Shown here in pieces: positions 45,892 through 56,644 of a stretch of 56,770 nucleotides of DNA. The notes under the pieces were generated by a model, which saw only the letters and a list, made by a program, of their open reading frames with translations, searched no databases and was not told the DNA's origin. Location of the stretch: positions 1-56,770 of the forward strand of contig DUMF01000001.1 in assembly GCA_012840015.1 (NCBI GenBank), in the 5' to 3' direction. Position 1 is the stretch's first letter. Every line of letters starts with the position of its first letter. The stretch is from Bacillota bacterium. Its GTDB lineage: Bacteria; Bacillota; Sulfobacillia; DUMF01. The translations under genes and the position numbers were made by a program.

Positions 45892-46546
45892 TATTATTAA
45901 GTCCGAGCGCCTCCTGGATATCAGAAAACACCTTATCCACGGGTTGATCGCCGTCTATTCTTTTAAGCAAGCCCTGTCTGGAGTAATAATCCACCAGCGG
46001 GCGGGTATTCTCTTCGTACACCTCTAACCGCCGTCTGACGGTTTCAGGCCTGTCGTCGTCCCGTTGATAAAGTTCCCCGCCACACAGGTCACACACGTTT
46101 GCGACTCTGGGTGGCTTGAATTTCACATGGTACGCAGCGCCGCATTGCTTGCATACCCTTCTTCCGGCTGATCTCTCCACAAGCCTATCGAAAGGTACTC
46201 CGATGTAAATCGCCGCATCCAGCTTAATTCCGAGTTCCTTAAGCAACCTATCTAGAGCTTCCGCCTGAACCAGGTTTCGCGGAAAACCGTCCAGTATGAA
46301 GCCCCTTTTGGCTTCGGGGCTGCTCAACTTGTCTCTCATCAGGTTTATTGTGATCTCGTCCGGTACCAACTTCCCGCTATCGATGTAGCTTTGGACGAGT
46401 TTGCCTAGTTCAGTATGTTCTGCTACAGCCTTTCTAAAAAGATCACCCGGCGCAATCCGAGGTATCGATACTTTCCGCGAAATGATGTCGGCCTGCGTTC
46501 CCTTCCCAGCTCCAGGTGGTCCCAGAAATATGAGCTTCAATGACAT
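45878..46546 (-). CDS. adk: Adenylate kinase
   Basis: About 222 residues. Walker A FLGPPGAGKGTQA near residue 7, AMP-site GFILDGFPRNLVQAEALD near residue 80, and a zinc-binding LID domain with CKQCGAAYH and CDLCGGELYQRDDD (residues 128-160). The four-cysteine LID is frequent in Gram-positive and thermophilic species. ATG 46546 or 46549. It lies between secY and map. Confidence 0.97.
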   Translation of the reverse strand: MSLKLIFLGPPGAGKGTQADIISRKVSIPRIAPGDLFRKAVAEHTELGKLVQSYIDSGKLVPDEITINLMRDKLSSPEAKRGFILDGFPRNLVQAEALDRLLKELGIKLDAAIYIGVPFDRLVERSAGRRVCKQCGAAYHVKFKPPRVANVCDLCGGELYQRDDDRPETVRRRLEVYEENTRPLVDYYSRQGLLKRIDGDQPVDKVFSDIQEALGLNNNDQH

Positions 46547-46564
46547 CATCCCCTCGAGCGTCTT

Positions 46565-47824
46565 CTATTTTAAGAACCCTTGGTATTGTCTCATGATAAG
46601 GTGAGCTTCCAACTGCTTCATTGTTTCGATTGTTACGCCTATCACGATCAGCAGCGCAGTCCCTCCGAGCGATATTCCGGGTATATTAGTCAGCTTCATC
46701 ACCACGTTCGGTAGCGTGGCTACGACCGCCAGGAAGATCGCGCCCACTAGAGTAATTCGCCCGAGAATCCTGGTAAGGAACTCAGCCGTAGGCCGTCCCG
46801 GCCTTATCCCCGGGATAAAGCCTCCATACTTCTTCATGTTGTTGGCCACTTCCGCCGGGTTAAAGGTTATGGCCGTATAGAAGTATGTGAAGAACAATAT
46901 CAATAAAGCATAAGCCAACATGTACCCTGGCTTCCTGTAATCGAACACCGCTTCAAGCGTCCTCGCCCACGGCGCGTTGATGAACGACGCGATTGTTGGT
47001 GGGAACGCCAAAACTGACTGGGCAAAAATCACCGGGATTACGCCGGCCTGGTTGATTTTCATGGGAATATGGGTACTCTGCCCACCATATACCTTTCTCC
47101 CGACCACGCGCTTAGCGTACTGTACGGGTATCCGACGCTCCCCTTCAGTGATGAAGATGATGCCAGCCAGAATGACGAGTGCCATCGCTGCAAAAACCGC
47201 TACGTTCCATATGCCAATTCGCCCTGCCCTGTAAAGGGCAATCATGTTTGCGATGTCGCCTGGATACCTAGATACGATCCCCGCAAATACTATTATCGAT
47301 ATACCGTTGCCGATACCCTTTTCCGTGGTTAACTCACCGAGCCACATCAAGAAGGCCGTGCCCGCAGTCAAAGTCACGACCACTGTGGCCATCGACATAA
47401 ATCCCGGATTGATCAATGCTCCCTGGTGCTTCATGGCGAAGGCCATACCCGTGCCCTGAACCAGCCCGAGAATCACGGCTCCGTACCTCGTATATTGCGC
47501 CAATTTTTTCCGTCCATCTTCCTCTTTAGCCATCTCTTCCCAACTGGGAATGACCACCGTTAGCAGCTGGACGATGATCGAAGCATTGATGTACGGGTAG
47601 ATCGTCATCGCGAAAATGGAAAAGGTCTTGAACGCTCCTCCAGAGAAAAGGTCGATTAGAGCAAATATCGTGCCTTCCCTGAACAGCTGAGCAATCACAT
47701 CGGTATTTATGCCCGGGACGGGCACGTGAGCCCCGAGCCTGAAAAGGAATATCATGAAGGCTGTGAAAGCCAGCCGTTGCCTTATATCTTTAACCCGTAC
47801 AGCCCTCGCCAATGTTTCCAGCAC
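46565..47824 (-). CDS. secY: Protein translocase subunit SecY
   Basis: The channel subunit of SecYEG, 419 residues and about ten membrane helices. Seen: FRLGAHVPVPGINTD near residue 28, the plug-side GGAFKTFSIFAMTIYPYINA, TEKGIGNGISIIVFAGI near residue 168, RVVGRKVYGGQSTHIPMKIN near residue 240 and FIPGIRPGRPTAEFL near residue 340. GTG start with GAGGTGATATAA upstream; it immediately follows rplO. Confidence 0.98.
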   Translation of the reverse strand: MLETLARAVRVKDIRQRLAFTAFMIFLFRLGAHVPVPGINTDVIAQLFREGTIFALIDLFSGGAFKTFSIFAMTIYPYINASIIVQLLTVVIPSWEEMAKEEDGRKKLAQYTRYGAVILGLVQGTGMAFAMKHQGALINPGFMSMATVVVTLTAGTAFLMWLGELTTEKGIGNGISIIVFAGIVSRYPGDIANMIALYRAGRIGIWNVAVFAAMALVILAGIIFITEGERRIPVQYAKRVVGRKVYGGQSTHIPMKINQAGVIPVIFAQSVLAFPPTIASFINAPWARTLEAVFDYRKPGYMLAYALLILFFTYFYTAITFNPAEVANNMKKYGGFIPGIRPGRPTAEFLTRILGRITLVGAIFLAVVATLPNVVMKLTNIPGISLGGTALLIVIGVTIETMKQLEAHLIMRQYQGFLK

Positions 47825-48265
47825 TTATATCACCTCGGCCTTCCCACCGGCCGCTTCTATCTTGGCCATGGCAGCAGAAGAAAACTTGTGGGCTTTGACG
47901 ACGAGGCTTTTCTCCAAGCTACCCTCGCCCAACACCTTTACAGCCTCATAATTCCCCTTAACCAGGCCCCTCTTTTTTAGTACTTCTGGAGTAACCTCGG
48001 TCCCGTTCTCGAATACATTTAGAGCGCCAACGTTAAGTATGGCATATTCCTTCTTGAAGATGTTGACGAAGCCACGCTTGGGGAGCCTTCTCGCGAGAGG
48101 CATCTGTCCGCCTTCGAATGCAGGCCCCTTAGCCCCTCCGCTCCTCGCTTTCTGCCCTTTATGACCCTTTCCGGCCGTCTTTCCCAAACCAGAGCCCAGC
48201 CCCCTGCCGACACGGCGTGCTTCCTTCGTCGCACCCGGGTTAGGCCTCAAATCATGCAGCCTCAT
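47825..48265 (-). CDS. rplO: 50S ribosomal protein L15
   Basis: 146 residues. Seen: [20 protein letters not shown], the glycine-rich [20 protein letters not shown] (residues 24-43), and [17 protein letters not shown]. In most bacteria rpmD (L30) stands between rpsE and rplO. Here the gap is 21 nt and holds only a ribosome site. Confidence 0.97.
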   Translation of the reverse strand: MRLHDLRPNPGATKEARRVGRGLGSGLGKTAGKGHKGQKARSGGAKGPAFEGGQMPLARRLPKRGFVNIFKKEYAILNVGALNVFENGTEVTPEVLKKRGLVKGNYEAVKVLGEGSLEKSLVVKAHKFSSAAMAKIEAAGGKAEVI

Positions 48266-48286
48266 TCGCCAGACCTCCTCGTGCCT

Positions 48287-48781
48287 TTAGCTTGCTGCCT
48301 GGTCAAGTCCCCTGAGTTTCCTTACGTCATTTTTATCCTTGAGCATCTTCAAACCCTCGATGGTAGCATAAACCACGTTAAACGGGTTTGAAGACCTGAT
48401 GGATTTCGCCAGTACATCCTTAACCCCGGAAAGCTCCATGACAGCCCTTACACCGCCCCCGGCTATTACTCCCGTGCCTGGCGATGCGGGTTTTAGTAGC
48501 ACTGTACCAGCACCAAATTCACCGATTACTTCATGTGGGATTGTCGTGCCGTTTAATGGCACTTCTATAAGGTTTTTCTTTGCATTTTCAATGCCTTTAC
48601 GGATGGCCGCAGGAATCTCAGCGGCCTTACCTAGGCCAGCTCCAACTCGACCTTTACCGTCGCCCACCACTACAAGCGCTGAAAAGCTAAACCTACGGCC
48701 ACCTTTCACAACCTTTGCAACCCGCTTTATCGAGACCACCTTTTCCTTGAATTCGGGTTGCTCGTTTTCAAACCCTGGCAT
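48287..48781 (-). CDS. rpsE: 30S ribosomal protein S5
   Basis: 164 residues. Seen: [20 protein letters not shown] near residue 14, [20 protein letters not shown] near residue 40 and [21 protein letters not shown] near residue 103 (the fidelity region). It lies between rplR and rplO. Confidence 0.98.
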   Translation of the reverse strand: MPGFENEQPEFKEKVVSIKRVAKVVKGGRRFSFSALVVVGDGKGRVGAGLGKAAEIPAAIRKGIENAKKNLIEVPLNGTTIPHEVIGEFGAGTVLLKPASPGTGVIAGGGVRAVMELSGVKDVLAKSIRSSNPFNVVYATIEGLKMLKDKNDVRKLRGLDQAAS

Positions 48782-48802
48782 CGTGTCACCTCCGCTTAAG
48801 AT

Positions 48803-49171
48803 TTAGAATTCCAGTCCCCCGGCCCTCGCAGCCTCGGCCAAGGCTTTCACACGACCGTGATACAGGTAGCCGCCCCGATCAAATACCACCTGTTTTATGC
48901 CATGCTGTAGAGCCCGCTGCGCGATCAGCTGCCCCACTTTCTTCGCGGCCTCGATATTACCACCGCTCTTTAGCTGACTCCTCAGTTCCGGGTCCAAAGT
49001 TCCAGCTGCTACTAACGTTTTCTGGCTTTCGTCATCGATAATCTGAGCATATATGTGCTTCAGACTTCGGAACACACACAGTCTGGGCCGCGCTGGCGTG
49101 CCGAATACCTTCTTCCGCACTCTCAAGTGTCTGCGTTCTCTGAGCTCGTTCCTATCTGGCTTCTTGAGCAC
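48803..49171 (-). CDS. rplR: 50S ribosomal protein L18
   Basis: 122 residues from GTG 49171 (GGGGAGG eight bases upstream; an earlier GTG at 49180 touches the SD). A 5S rRNA binder. Seen: [18 protein letters not shown] near residue 32, [19 protein letters not shown] and [20 protein letters not shown] near residue 95. Confidence 0.97.
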   Translation of the reverse strand: MLKKPDRNELRERRHLRVRKKVFGTPARPRLCVFRSLKHIYAQIIDDESQKTLVAAGTLDPELRSQLKSGGNIEAAKKVGQLIAQRALQHGIKQVVFDRGGYLYHGRVKALAEAARAGGLEF

Positions 49172-49188
49172 CTGGCACACCTCCCCGA

Positions 49189-49731
49189 TTACTTCTTTAC
49201 GGCTTTGCCCGCTTTTCTCCTAATCCGTTCGCCCATATACCTGATACCCTTACCCTGATAAGGCTCAGGCGGTCTCACCCTCCTGATCCTCGCGGCTACC
49301 TGACCAACTGCTTCTTTATCGACGCCCTTTACTACAACCAGGGTCGGGTTGGGCACTTCAAATTCAATCCCTTGAGGAGGGTCTATTTCCACCGGGTGTG
49401 AGAAACCTACAGTTAGGCTGAGCTTACGTCCGGTTTTAGCCGCACGGTATCCAACACCGACTAACTCAAGCGATTTGGAGAAACCGCCGGTGACTCCCTG
49501 GACCATGTTGGCGATAAGCCGCCTCGTAAGACCATGGAGCGCATCCATGGACTGAGAGTCGGATTTAGGCTTGACTGTTATCTGCGAACCCTCTTGTATT
49601 GCTTCGATGCCTTCGGGCAGAGTCCGGCTTACCGAGCCCTTGGGCCCCTTTACTTCCACCGTATTGCCCTCAATTCTGACCTGAACGCCCGCCGGAATTG
49701 CGATAGGCATCTTTCCGACCCTAGACGACAT
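49189..49731 (-). CDS. rplF: 50S ribosomal protein L6
   Basis: 180 residues. Seen: [54 protein letters not shown] near residue 73 and the C-terminal [20 protein letters not shown]. It lies between rpsH and rplR. Confidence 0.98.
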   Translation of the reverse strand: MSSRVGKMPIAIPAGVQVRIEGNTVEVKGPKGSVSRTLPEGIEAIQEGSQITVKPKSDSQSMDALHGLTRRLIANMVQGVTGGFSKSLELVGVGYRAAKTGRKLSLTVGFSHPVEIDPPQGIEFEVPNPTLVVVKGVDKEAVGQVAARIRRVRPPEPYQGKGIRYMGERIRRKAGKAVKK

Positions 49732-49752
49732 CTGTTTCCCCGCCTTTCCAAC

Positions 49753-50145
49753 TTACCAGATATAGCACAGGACTTCTCCGCCCACACCCGCCTGTCGCGC
49801 CGCCTTGTCGGTCATAACGCCTTTGGGAGTGGACAGAACCGCAATCCCGAGCCCACCGAGAACGCGCGGTATTTCCTCTTTTTTCACGTAGACTCTGAGT
49901 CCCGGCTTCGAGATCCTCCGCAGGCCAGATATCACCCGCGTCTTGTCAGGGCCGTACTTGAGAAATACCCTGATGAATCCATGCTTGCCGTCGTCTATCC
50001 ACTGGTAGTCTCTAATGAAGCCTTCCTGCTTCAATATCTGCGCAATTGACCTGGCCATCTTTGAACCAGGGATGTCGACAGACTCGTGACCTGCAAGAGA
50101 CCCATTTCTTATTCTGGTCAACATATCCGCAATGGGGTCCGTCAT
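49753..50145 (-). CDS. rpsH: 30S ribosomal protein S8
   Basis: 130 residues. Begins [20 protein letters not shown]; includes [20 protein letters not shown] near residue 75 and [20 protein letters not shown] near residue 103. S8 is the usual autoregulator of spc genes through the rplE region. Confidence 0.98.
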   Translation of the reverse strand: MTDPIADMLTRIRNGSLAGHESVDIPGSKMARSIAQILKQEGFIRDYQWIDDGKHGFIRVFLKYGPDKTRVISGLRRISKPGLRVYVKKEEIPRVLGGLGIAVLSTPKGVMTDKAARQAGVGGEVLCYIW

Positions 50146-50177
50146 GCAGAATCGATCCTCCTTTCTACAAGCCGCCG

Positions 50178-50363
50178 CTACCAGCTAGCCTTCTTGACGC
50201 CTGGGATTTCCCCCCGATGGGCTAGTTGGCGGAAGCACATACGGCACAACCCGAAGCGCCTCAAATAAGCGTGGGCCCTCCCACAGATCTTGCATCTGTT
50301 ATGCACCCTGGTCTGGAACTTGGGTGTCTTCTTCTGCTTTTCAAATTGTGACTTCCTAGCCAC
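50178..50363 (-). CDS. rpsN: 30S ribosomal protein S14 type Z
   Basis: 61 residues from GTG 50363 (AGGAGG seven bases upstream). The zinc ribbon [20 protein letters not shown] is intact, so this is the short zinc-dependent S14. It lies between rplE and rpsH. Confidence 0.97.
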   Translation of the reverse strand: MARKSQFEKQKKTPKFQTRVHNRCKICGRAHAYLRRFGLCRMCFRQLAHRGEIPGVKKASW

Positions 50364-50378
50364 CCACAAGCCTCCTCT

Positions 50379-50921
50379 TTATTCAGGTTTGAACGGCATG
50401 CCCAGTAATCCGAGCAAGGCCTTGCCTTCCTCGTCTGTTTTTGCCGTCGTAACGATGGTGATGTCCATCCCCCTGATCTTATCGACCTTGTCGTATTCGA
50501 TCTCGGGAAAAATAACTTGCTCCTTAAGCCCGAGCGAGTAATTACCACGGCCGTCGAAACCCTTAACGGAAACCCCTCTGAAGTCCCTAACACGCGGCAA
50601 GGCAATGTAAAAAAGTTTCTCGAGGAAATCCCACATCCGTTCTCCCCGCAACGTGACCTTGACACCTATCGGCATCCCAGTTCTTATCTTGAAAGCTGCT
50701 ATGGACTTCTTTGCCCGGGTAATCACAGGCTGCTGGCCGGTAATGGTAGCGATATCGTTAACGCACGCATCAAGCACCTTGGGGTTCTGAACCGCCTCGC
50801 TGACGCCCATGTTCACGACCACTTTGACCAGCCTCGGTACCTCCAGCTTGTTCTTGTATCCGAAGGCCCTAACTAGCTCGGGCACCACTTCCTTCTCGTA
50901 TTTCTCCCTCAGTTCCGCCAC
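50379..50921 (-). CDS. rplE: 50S ribosomal protein L5
   Basis: 180 residues from GTG 50921 (AGGAGG ten bases upstream). The frame is open to 50957, but the extra codons encode a glycine/serine stretch unlike L5. Seen: [20 protein letters not shown] near residue 29, [20 protein letters not shown] near residue 80 and [20 protein letters not shown] near residue 115. Confidence 0.96.
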   Translation of the reverse strand: MAELREKYEKEVVPELVRAFGYKNKLEVPRLVKVVVNMGVSEAVQNPKVLDACVNDIATITGQQPVITRAKKSIAAFKIRTGMPIGVKVTLRGERMWDFLEKLFYIALPRVRDFRGVSVKGFDGRGNYSLGLKEQVIFPEIEYDKVDKIRGMDITIVTTAKTDEEGKALLGLLGMPFKPE

Positions 50922-50946
50922 CGAGCCGCCACCTCCTGAGCCTTCA

Positions 50947-51261
50947 TCACTTGTCAATTACCTCTCCACATTTTTTACAAAACCGCACTTTCTTCGCACC
51001 TTCCAATAATCTGACCCCGACGCGAGTTGGCTTACCGCAATTACCACATACCAACATGACCTTACAAGCCCGGATGGGTGCCTCTCTCTCGATAATGCCC
51101 CCCTGCTGAAGTTTCTGGGTGGGCTTCTGGTGTTTCTTTACGAGGTTGACACCCTCAACGAGCACGCTCTCGCTCTGTCGTAATGCTTTGATCACTTTGC
51201 CCTTCTTGCCCTTCCATTTACCAGATATCACTAACACGGTGTCGCCAGTCTTGAGTCTCAT
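50947..51261 (-). CDS. rplX: 50S ribosomal protein L24
   Basis: 104 residues. A KOW motif at the start ([20 protein letters not shown]), [20 protein letters not shown] near residue 37, and a C-terminal [13 protein letters not shown] with a second CKKC, a zinc-ribbon-like extra. Its first base overlaps the rplN stop. Confidence 0.97.
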   Translation of the reverse strand: MRLKTGDTVLVISGKWKGKKGKVIKALRQSESVLVEGVNLVKKHQKPTQKLQQGGIIEREAPIRACKVMLVCGNCGKPTRVGVRLLEGAKKVRFCKKCGEVIDK

Positions 51262-51629
51262 CAGAGCACCTCCGGGGCGAGAGAAATAATCTTGGTAAAT
51301 TCCTTCTCGCGCAACTCTCGCGCCACAGGGCCGAAAATCCTGGTTCCCCTGGGTTCTTTGTCATCTCTCAAGATGACCGCAGCATTATCGTCAAATCTGA
51401 CGTACGACCCGTCAGCTCTGCGTACGCCTCGCTTCGTGCGAACAACTACTGCACGCACCACTTCACCTTTCTTGACCTGTCCACCCGGCACCGCGCTCTT
51501 AACCGTCGCCACAATCACGTCGCCTATATTGGCGTATCGCCGGGTAGACCCGCCGAGTGCTTGTATGCACATCAGCTCTTTTGCTCCTGTGTTATCGGCG
51601 ACAGTCAACCTCGTATAGGCCTGAATCAC
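51261..51629 (-). CDS. rplN: 50S ribosomal protein L14
   Basis: 122 residues from GTG 51629 (GGGAGG eight bases upstream). Seen: [20 protein letters not shown] at the start, [20 protein letters not shown] near residue 52 and [20 protein letters not shown] near residue 95. This is the binding site for RsfS, encoded at 21.5 kb. Confidence 0.98.
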   Translation of the reverse strand: MIQAYTRLTVADNTGAKELMCIQALGGSTRRYANIGDVIVATVKSAVPGGQVKKGEVVRAVVVRTKRGVRRADGSYVRFDDNAAVILRDDKEPRGTRIFGPVARELREKEFTKIISLAPEVL

Positions 51630-51648
51630 ACCGGCCACCTCCCAAACC

Positions 51649-51906
51649 TCACTGGGCGCTTTCGATCACCTTGACCACGCGCCACCTTTTGCATTTAGAC
51701 AACGGGCGCGTTTCCATGATCAAAACCAGATCTCCTACCTTGCACTGCTCTTTCTCATCGTGAGCCATGAACTTCTTGGTACGCTTGATGCGTTTACCAT
51801 ACAACCCGTGCTCCACTACCCTCTCCACGGCCACGGTAACCGTCTTGTCCATTTTGTCAGAGACAACTCGACCGATTCTGGTCTTTCGCTCGGATCTCTC
51901 TGCCAT
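51649..51906 (-). CDS. rpsQ: 30S ribosomal protein S17
   Basis: 85 residues from ATG 51906 (AAGGGG upstream). An OB fold: [40 protein letters not shown] and [19 protein letters not shown]. It follows rpmC. Confidence 0.97.
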   Translation of the reverse strand: MAERSERKTRIGRVVSDKMDKTVTVAVERVVEHGLYGKRIKRTKKFMAHDEKEQCKVGDLVLIMETRPLSKCKRWRVVKVIESAQ

Positions 51907-51919
51907 ATCTAAACCCCTT

Positions 51920-52126
51920 TCAGGCATTCCTGGTTGACGCCCCTTGCTTTTCCCTCATAACAGTCAACACTCTCGCGATGTCATGTCGTACCTCTCGGAT
52001 TCTGGCAGGGTTCTCCAGGTGCCCGGTTGCCATTTGAAACCTCAAATTGAACAGTTCCTCTTTAAGGCTCTTGAGCTTGGCCGCTAGATCCACACTAGAC
52101 AGTTCACGCAACTCCTTAGCTTTCAT
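51920..52126 (-). CDS. rpmC: 50S ribosomal protein L29
   Basis: 68 residues from ATG 52126. A two-helix protein: [40 protein letters not shown] and [17 protein letters not shown]. It overlaps the rplP stop by 11 nt. Confidence 0.97.
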   Translation of the reverse strand: MKAKELRELSSVDLAAKLKSLKEELFNLRFQMATGHLENPARIREVRHDIARVLTVMREKQGASTRNA

Positions 52127-52547
52127 CGAATTCACCTGCTTCCTCGCGCTTGACGAACCTGGTATCGATGGGCAGCTTGTGTGACGCCAGCCTCAATGCC
52201 TCAGCGGCATCTTCCTGAGATATGCCACCCACCTCGAACATTATCCTGCCAGGTTTCACCACGGCAACCCAATGATCGGGGTTGCCCTTGCCGCTACCCA
52301 TTCGGGTTTCAGCAGGTTTGGCGGTAACAGGCTTGTCAGGGAAAATCCTGATCCATACCCTTCCGCCCCTCTTCATGAAGTGCGTCAGAGCCACTCGGGC
52401 AGCCTCAATCTGCCTATCGGTCACCCATCCTGGCTCCATCGCTTGCAAGCCGTACTCGCCGTAAAGTACCTCAGAGCCTCGATCCGCAACGCCCTTCATT
52501 CGCCCGCGATGCTGTTTCCTATATTTAACCCTCTTGGGCATTAACAT
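52116..52547 (-). CDS. rplP: 50S ribosomal protein L16
   Basis: 143 residues. Begins [19 protein letters not shown]; includes GYLLQ-equivalent [20 protein letters not shown] near residue 33 and [20 protein letters not shown] near residue 82. The first ATG overlaps the rpsC end by 23 nt and has GGAGGGG nine bases upstream. Confidence 0.97.
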   Translation of the reverse strand: MLMPKRVKYRKQHRGRMKGVADRGSEVLYGEYGLQAMEPGWVTDRQIEAARVALTHFMKRGGRVWIRIFPDKPVTAKPAETRMGSGKGNPDHWVAVVKPGRIMFEVGGISQEDAAEALRLASHKLPIDTRFVKREEAGEFDES

Positions 52548-53208
52548 GGCTCTGTTCCCCTCCTTCGCGGGTGCGCTTCAGGGTGGGAATGATTCCCTTA
52601 TATACCCATACCTTAATACCGATTTTTCCGTACGTGGTTAGGGCCTCCGCGAAACCATAGTCCACGTCCGCATTCAAGGTGTGCAAGGGTACCGAGCCAA
52701 ACGAATCCCTTTCCCGCCTGGCCATCTCGGCTCCACCCAGTCTGCCTGCCAGTGTCACCTTGCAGCCCTTCGCGCCGAACTTGATGGCACGGCTTATTGC
52801 CTGTTTCATGGCTCGTCTGAATGAAATCCTGCGCTCGATTTGCCCGGCAATATTTTCCGCGATAAGTTGAGCGTCGGTTTCCGGGTTTTTCACCTCGACT
52901 ATGTTCACGCTGACTTGCTGTCCCGTCATCTGTTCTACTTCTTTGCGTAGTTCCTCTACACCCTGTCCACCACGACCGATTACCATTCCCGGTTTGGCCA
53001 CGTGAATGGTTAATCTCATCCGGTTTGCCGCTCGCTCTATCTCAATTCGACTTACCCCTGCCTGGTACAACTTCGATTTCACGAACTTGCGGACCTGAAC
53101 ATCTTGAAGCAGGAGGTCAGCGAACTTCTTATCGTCCGAAAACCACCTTGAGTCCCAATCCTTTATCACTCCGAGTCTTAGACCCTTTGGATGTACCTTT
53201 TGGCCCAC
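52525..53208 (-). CDS. rpsC: 30S ribosomal protein S3
   Basis: 227 residues. Seen: [20 protein letters not shown] at the start, the KH motif [16 protein letters not shown] near residue 77, and [20 protein letters not shown] near residue 157. It directly follows the rplV stop. Confidence 0.98.
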   Translation of the reverse strand: MGQKVHPKGLRLGVIKDWDSRWFSDDKKFADLLLQDVQVRKFVKSKLYQAGVSRIEIERAANRMRLTIHVAKPGMVIGRGGQGVEELRKEVEQMTGQQVSVNIVEVKNPETDAQLIAENIAGQIERRISFRRAMKQAISRAIKFGAKGCKVTLAGRLGGAEMARRERDSFGSVPLHTLNADVDYGFAEALTTYGKIGIKVWVYKGIIPTLKRTREGGEQSHVNAQEG

Positions 53209-53562
53209 TTACCTGACCTCCTTTCCTCCTTGTTTTGGCCCGAGCGCCACCGTGATATGGCAGGTTCTCTTCAATATCGGGAACGCCTGCCCACGTTGCC
53301 TAGGATGAAACCTTTTCCATGTCGGGCCGGGATCCACGTATGCTTTAGCCACATAAAGTTCATCACGGTTCATCCCGAAATTGTTTTCAGCGTTGGCGAT
53401 CGCGGATCTAACCACTTTTTCGATCACCCGCGAGGCACGCTTAGGGGTAAACCTCAGTATTGCAAGCGCCTCTTTCACGCTTTTACCTCGAATCAGATCG
53501 ACAACTAGCCTGGCCTTGTATGGCGATATCCTCACATGTCTACATCTGGCTAGGGCTTCCAC
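53209..53562 (-). CDS. rplV: 50S ribosomal protein L22
   Basis: 117 residues from GTG 53562 (AAGGAGG eight bases upstream; an earlier GTG at 53583 has no site). Seen: [20 protein letters not shown] near residue 8 and [20 protein letters not shown] near residue 83, the loop lining the exit tunnel. Confidence 0.96.
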   Translation of the reverse strand: MEALARCRHVRISPYKARLVVDLIRGKSVKEALAILRFTPKRASRVIEKVVRSAIANAENNFGMNRDELYVAKAYVDPGPTWKRFHPRQRGQAFPILKRTCHITVALGPKQGGKEVR

Positions 53563-53586
53563 GCGAAATGCCTCCTTCGACACAAC

Positions 53587-53871
53587 CTACTTTAGTGCAG
53601 TGGAACGCTCGGTATGCGCACCATGGCCCCTGAACACTCTCGTCGGTGCAAACTCGCCCAATTTGTGTCCTATCATTTCTTCCGTGATATAAACCGGCAC
53701 ATGCCTGCGCCCATCGTGCACTGCAATTGTGTGTCCAACCATATCTGGTAAAATGGTGGAGTCCCTGGACCAGGTCCGTATCACCTTTTTTTCGCCCTTC
53801 TCGTTCATGGCACGAATCTTGGCGATCAGCTTCTCATCCACAAAGGGTCCTTTCTTAACCGACCTGGACAC
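53587..53871 (-). CDS. rpsS: 30S ribosomal protein S19
   Basis: 94 residues. Seen: [39 protein letters not shown] and [20 protein letters not shown]. It lies between rplB and rplV. Confidence 0.98.
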   Translation of the reverse strand: MSRSVKKGPFVDEKLIAKIRAMNEKGEKKVIRTWSRDSTILPDMVGHTIAVHDGRRHVPVYITEEMIGHKLGEFAPTRVFRGHGAHTERSTALK

Positions 53872-53883
53872 TCTGAGCCCTCC

Positions 53884-54714
53884 TTACTTAGTGCGTCTCT
53901 TCAAAATGTACTTATCAGACGGTTTATTCCGCTTCCTAGTCTTGTAGCCCAGCGCCGGCTTGCCCCATGGCGTCATCGGGCCAGGGTGCCCAACAGGGGC
54001 CTTGCCCTCTCCGCCTCCATGCGGATGATCTACCGGGTTCATGACAGAGCCTCTGACCGCTGGCCTCCATCCCAAGTGCCGCCTTTTCCCGGCCTTGCCC
54101 AAGGAAACGTTTTCATGTTCCACGTTCCCAACCTGACCAACGGTGGCCTTACAAGCCAAGGGTACGTATCGCTGCTCGGTCGACGGCAATCTGAGGAGCG
54201 CTAGATTTCCTTCCTTAGCCATCAGCTGGGCTGCAGCCCCAGCCGAACGCACGAGCTGCCCACCCTTCCCCGGCTGTAACTCGATGTTGTGAACCAGCGT
54301 ACCGGTAGGAATAGATGCCAACGGTAAGGCGTTACCCGGTTTAATATCCACGTTCGGCCCCGACATCACTGTATCCCCGACCGATAGCCCAACCGGTGCG
54401 AGAATGTATCTTTTCTCCCCGTCTGCATAGTGTAGCAATGCCAGGCGCGCAGACCGGCCAGGGTCGTACTCGATTGCAGCCACTTTCGCCGGGATTCCAT
54501 CCTTATCGCGCTTAAAATCCACAATCCTATAGATTTTCTTGTACCCACCGCCCCTGTGTCGCACAGTCACCCGGCCCTGGTAATTTCGCCCGGCGTGTGA
54601 CTTGAGCCTTACTACGAGTGACTTCTCGGGTTTCTCCTTCGTTATCTCCTCGTACGTGGGAATTTCCATCCCGCGGAGCCCAGGGGAGGTTGGCTTGAAA
54701 CTCTTGATTGCCAC
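53884..54714 (-). CDS. rplB: 50S ribosomal protein L2
   Basis: 276 residues from GTG 54714 (AGGGGG eight bases upstream). Seen: [20 protein letters not shown] near residue 42, [20 protein letters not shown] near residue 197 and the peptidyl-transferase-proximal [17 protein letters not shown] near residue 225 with the essential histidine. Confidence 0.98.
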   Translation of the reverse strand: MAIKSFKPTSPGLRGMEIPTYEEITKEKPEKSLVVRLKSHAGRNYQGRVTVRHRGGGYKKIYRIVDFKRDKDGIPAKVAAIEYDPGRSARLALLHYADGEKRYILAPVGLSVGDTVMSGPNVDIKPGNALPLASIPTGTLVHNIELQPGKGGQLVRSAGAAAQLMAKEGNLALLRLPSTEQRYVPLACKATVGQVGNVEHENVSLGKAGKRRHLGWRPAVRGSVMNPVDHPHGGGEGKAPVGHPGPMTPWGKPALGYKTRKRNKPSDKYILKRRTK

Positions 54715-54733
54715 AGCCTGCACCCCCTGCTAA

Positions 54734-55018
54734 CTACATGCCTTCAAAAAGCCTTATTTTCTGTCCGCTAGCCAAAGTGACCGTGGCGAACTTGCGCATG
54801 GGAGTCTCACCTTCGTGCATCCCCACTCTTCGCTTTTTGCCCATGCGTATAGAAGTGTTAACCTTCTCCACTTTCACCTTGAACAATTCCTCAACTGCCT
54901 GTTTAATAGCGCACTTCGTCGCCGTTGGCTTCACCTCGAAGGTGTATTTGCCCTGACTCATTCCGGCGTTGGTTTTCTCGGTAATGACAGGCTTTATGAT
55001 CACGTCATGTGCGCTCAC
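54734..55018 (-). CDS. rplW: 50S ribosomal protein L23
   Basis: 94 residues. Seen: MSAHDVIIKPVITEKTNAGM, the strand FEVKPTATKCAIKQAVEELF, KVEKVNTSIRMGKKRRVGMH and the closing GQKIRLFEGM. It is at the exit site for SRP and trigger factor. Its start overlaps rplD by 4 nt. Confidence 0.98.
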   Translation of the reverse strand: MSAHDVIIKPVITEKTNAGMSQGKYTFEVKPTATKCAIKQAVEELFKVKVEKVNTSIRMGKKRRVGMHEGETPMRKFATVTLASGQKIRLFEGM

Positions 55019-55641
55019 GGCTTCAGTGCCTCCTCGATCTTTTTGACTGCCTCTTTCGTGGCAACTACATAGGAGTGCTTGAGTACGTCCAAGGTGTTGA
55101 GACTACCCGCATCTACCACGGTTACCCCGGGAATATTGCGTGCTCCCAACCATACTGTCCTGTCTGGCAAAGCAGTCACGATCAGTGCTTTGTCGCCTAA
55201 TTTCAATTTCTGGAGCACCCCATACATGAGTTTGGTCTTGGGCTCAGCCAGGCTCAGGTCTCGTAGAACTTTGAACTCTCCATCCCTGACCTTGGCACTG
55301 AGAGCACCTCGCAAGGCCACCCTCACTGCCTTTTTCGGAATACGGAAGCTGTAGTCCCTCGGATGAGGCCCGAAAACTATACCGCCATGCCTCCAAAGAG
55401 GCGACCTTATAGACCCTTGCCTGGCCCGTCCCGTACCCTTTTGTCTCCATGGTTTACGGCCTCCACCGGAGACCTCCGACCTGGTTTTGGTATCCGCAGT
55501 TCCCTGGCGCTGGTTGGCGAGATACATTCTCACCACCTGGTGAAGCAGACCGGTATCCGCCTCAACGCCAAACACTTCCTGGCTGAGATCCATCTCTTCC
55601 ACGACGTTCCCGTCCATATCGTAAACAGCAACCCGCGGCAC
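55015..55641 (-). CDS. rplD: 50S ribosomal protein L4
   Basis: 208 residues. Seen: MPRVAVYDMDGNVVEEMDL, the loop RSEVSGGGRKPWRQKGTGRA near residue 58 that reaches the exit tunnel, and PHPRDYSFRIPKKAVRVALR near residue 93. S10-operon autoregulation by L4 is known from Proteobacteria and is not assumed here. Confidence 0.97.
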   Translation of the reverse strand: MPRVAVYDMDGNVVEEMDLSQEVFGVEADTGLLHQVVRMYLANQRQGTADTKTRSEVSGGGRKPWRQKGTGRARQGSIRSPLWRHGGIVFGPHPRDYSFRIPKKAVRVALRGALSAKVRDGEFKVLRDLSLAEPKTKLMYGVLQKLKLGDKALIVTALPDRTVWLGARNIPGVTVVDAGSLNTLDVLKHSYVVATKEAVKKIEEALKP

Positions 55642-55670
55642 GAGCTCGCCCTCCTTCCACCCAGCCCTGA

Positions 55671-56297
55671 TTACTTCTTGGCCGTATCCTTAACTACAAC
55701 GAGTGAACCCCTCGGGCCTGGTACAGGTCCCTTCAGGAGAAGCAAGTTCCGCGCAGGATCCACCTTCACCACTTCAAGGTTTTGGACGGTAAAACGGTCA
55801 GCACCGTAATGACCGGGCATCTTCCGTCCCTTGAAAACCCGGGCCGCATCTCTGGATTGGAGAGATCCTACTCGGCGGTGGTACTTGGAGCCATGCGCCA
55901 TAGGCCCTCTGTGAAAGCCCCACCGCTTGACCCCGCCAGCAAATCCATGACCTTTGCGTGTGCCCGTCACGTCGACTCGCTCACCGTCTTTGAAGATATC
56001 CACTTTTACTTCCTGCCCAACCTGGTACCCGGAAACATCCGCCAAACGCACTTCTCGCAGAAACCTCATAGGTTTGACGCCTGCTTTGGCGAAATGACCC
56101 CTGAGCGGCTTGTTTATCTTCTTCTCCTCCGTCGGAACCATACCGAGCTGAATAGCATCGTATCCGTCTTTGGAGGCAGTCTTCTTCTGAACCACAACGC
56201 ATGGCCCTGCTTCGACGACTGTAACCGGAATCAACCTCCCGGCTTCGTCAAATACCTGCGTCATGCCTCGCTTCAGCCCAAGAATTCCCTTTTCCAT
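55671..56297 (-). CDS. rplC: 50S ribosomal protein L3
   Basis: 208 residues from ATG 56297 (GGAGG eight bases upstream; the open frame extends to 56312). Seen: [20 protein letters not shown] at the start, [20 protein letters not shown] near residue 123 and [20 protein letters not shown] near residue 160. Confidence 0.97.
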   Translation of the reverse strand: MEKGILGLKRGMTQVFDEAGRLIPVTVVEAGPCVVVQKKTASKDGYDAIQLGMVPTEEKKINKPLRGHFAKAGVKPMRFLREVRLADVSGYQVGQEVKVDIFKDGERVDVTGTRKGHGFAGGVKRWGFHRGPMAHGSKYHRRVGSLQSRDAARVFKGRKMPGHYGADRFTVQNLEVVKVDPARNLLLLKGPVPGPRGSLVVVKDTAKK

Positions 56298-56311
56298 GCT
56301 CCTGTCCTCCA

Positions 56312-56623
56312 TTAAAGCTTCATCTCGATGTCAACGCCAGCCGGAAGATCCAACCTGGAGAGCGCCTCCATGGTCTTGGTGGTAGGGTCCACTATATCGA
56401 GCACGCGCTTGTGAACCTTCATTTCGAACTGCTCCCTTATGTCCTTTTCTCCGTTCGGAGCCACCAAGATGGTATATACCGTTCTCTCGGTAGGCAGGGG
56501 TACTGGGCCCACCACCCCTGCCCCGGTTCGTTTGGCCGTATCGATGATCTTCTCGGCGGACTGATCCAGCACTCTATGATCATACGCCTTCAACCGAATG
56601 CGAATCTTCTGCTGTTTTCGCAA
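56312..56623 (-). CDS. rpsJ: 30S ribosomal protein S10 (NusE)
   Basis: 103 residues. Seen: [40 protein letters not shown] near residue 37 and [20 protein letters not shown] near residue 67. Also part of the antitermination complex. First ribosomal gene after tuf. Confidence 0.98.
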   Translation of the reverse strand: MRKQQKIRIRLKAYDHRVLDQSAEKIIDTAKRTGAGVVGPVPLPTERTVYTILVAPNGEKDIREQFEMKVHKRVLDIVDPTTKTMEALSRLDLPAGVDIEMKL

Positions 56624-56644
56624 ATCGGATTCCCCCCACTCAAA

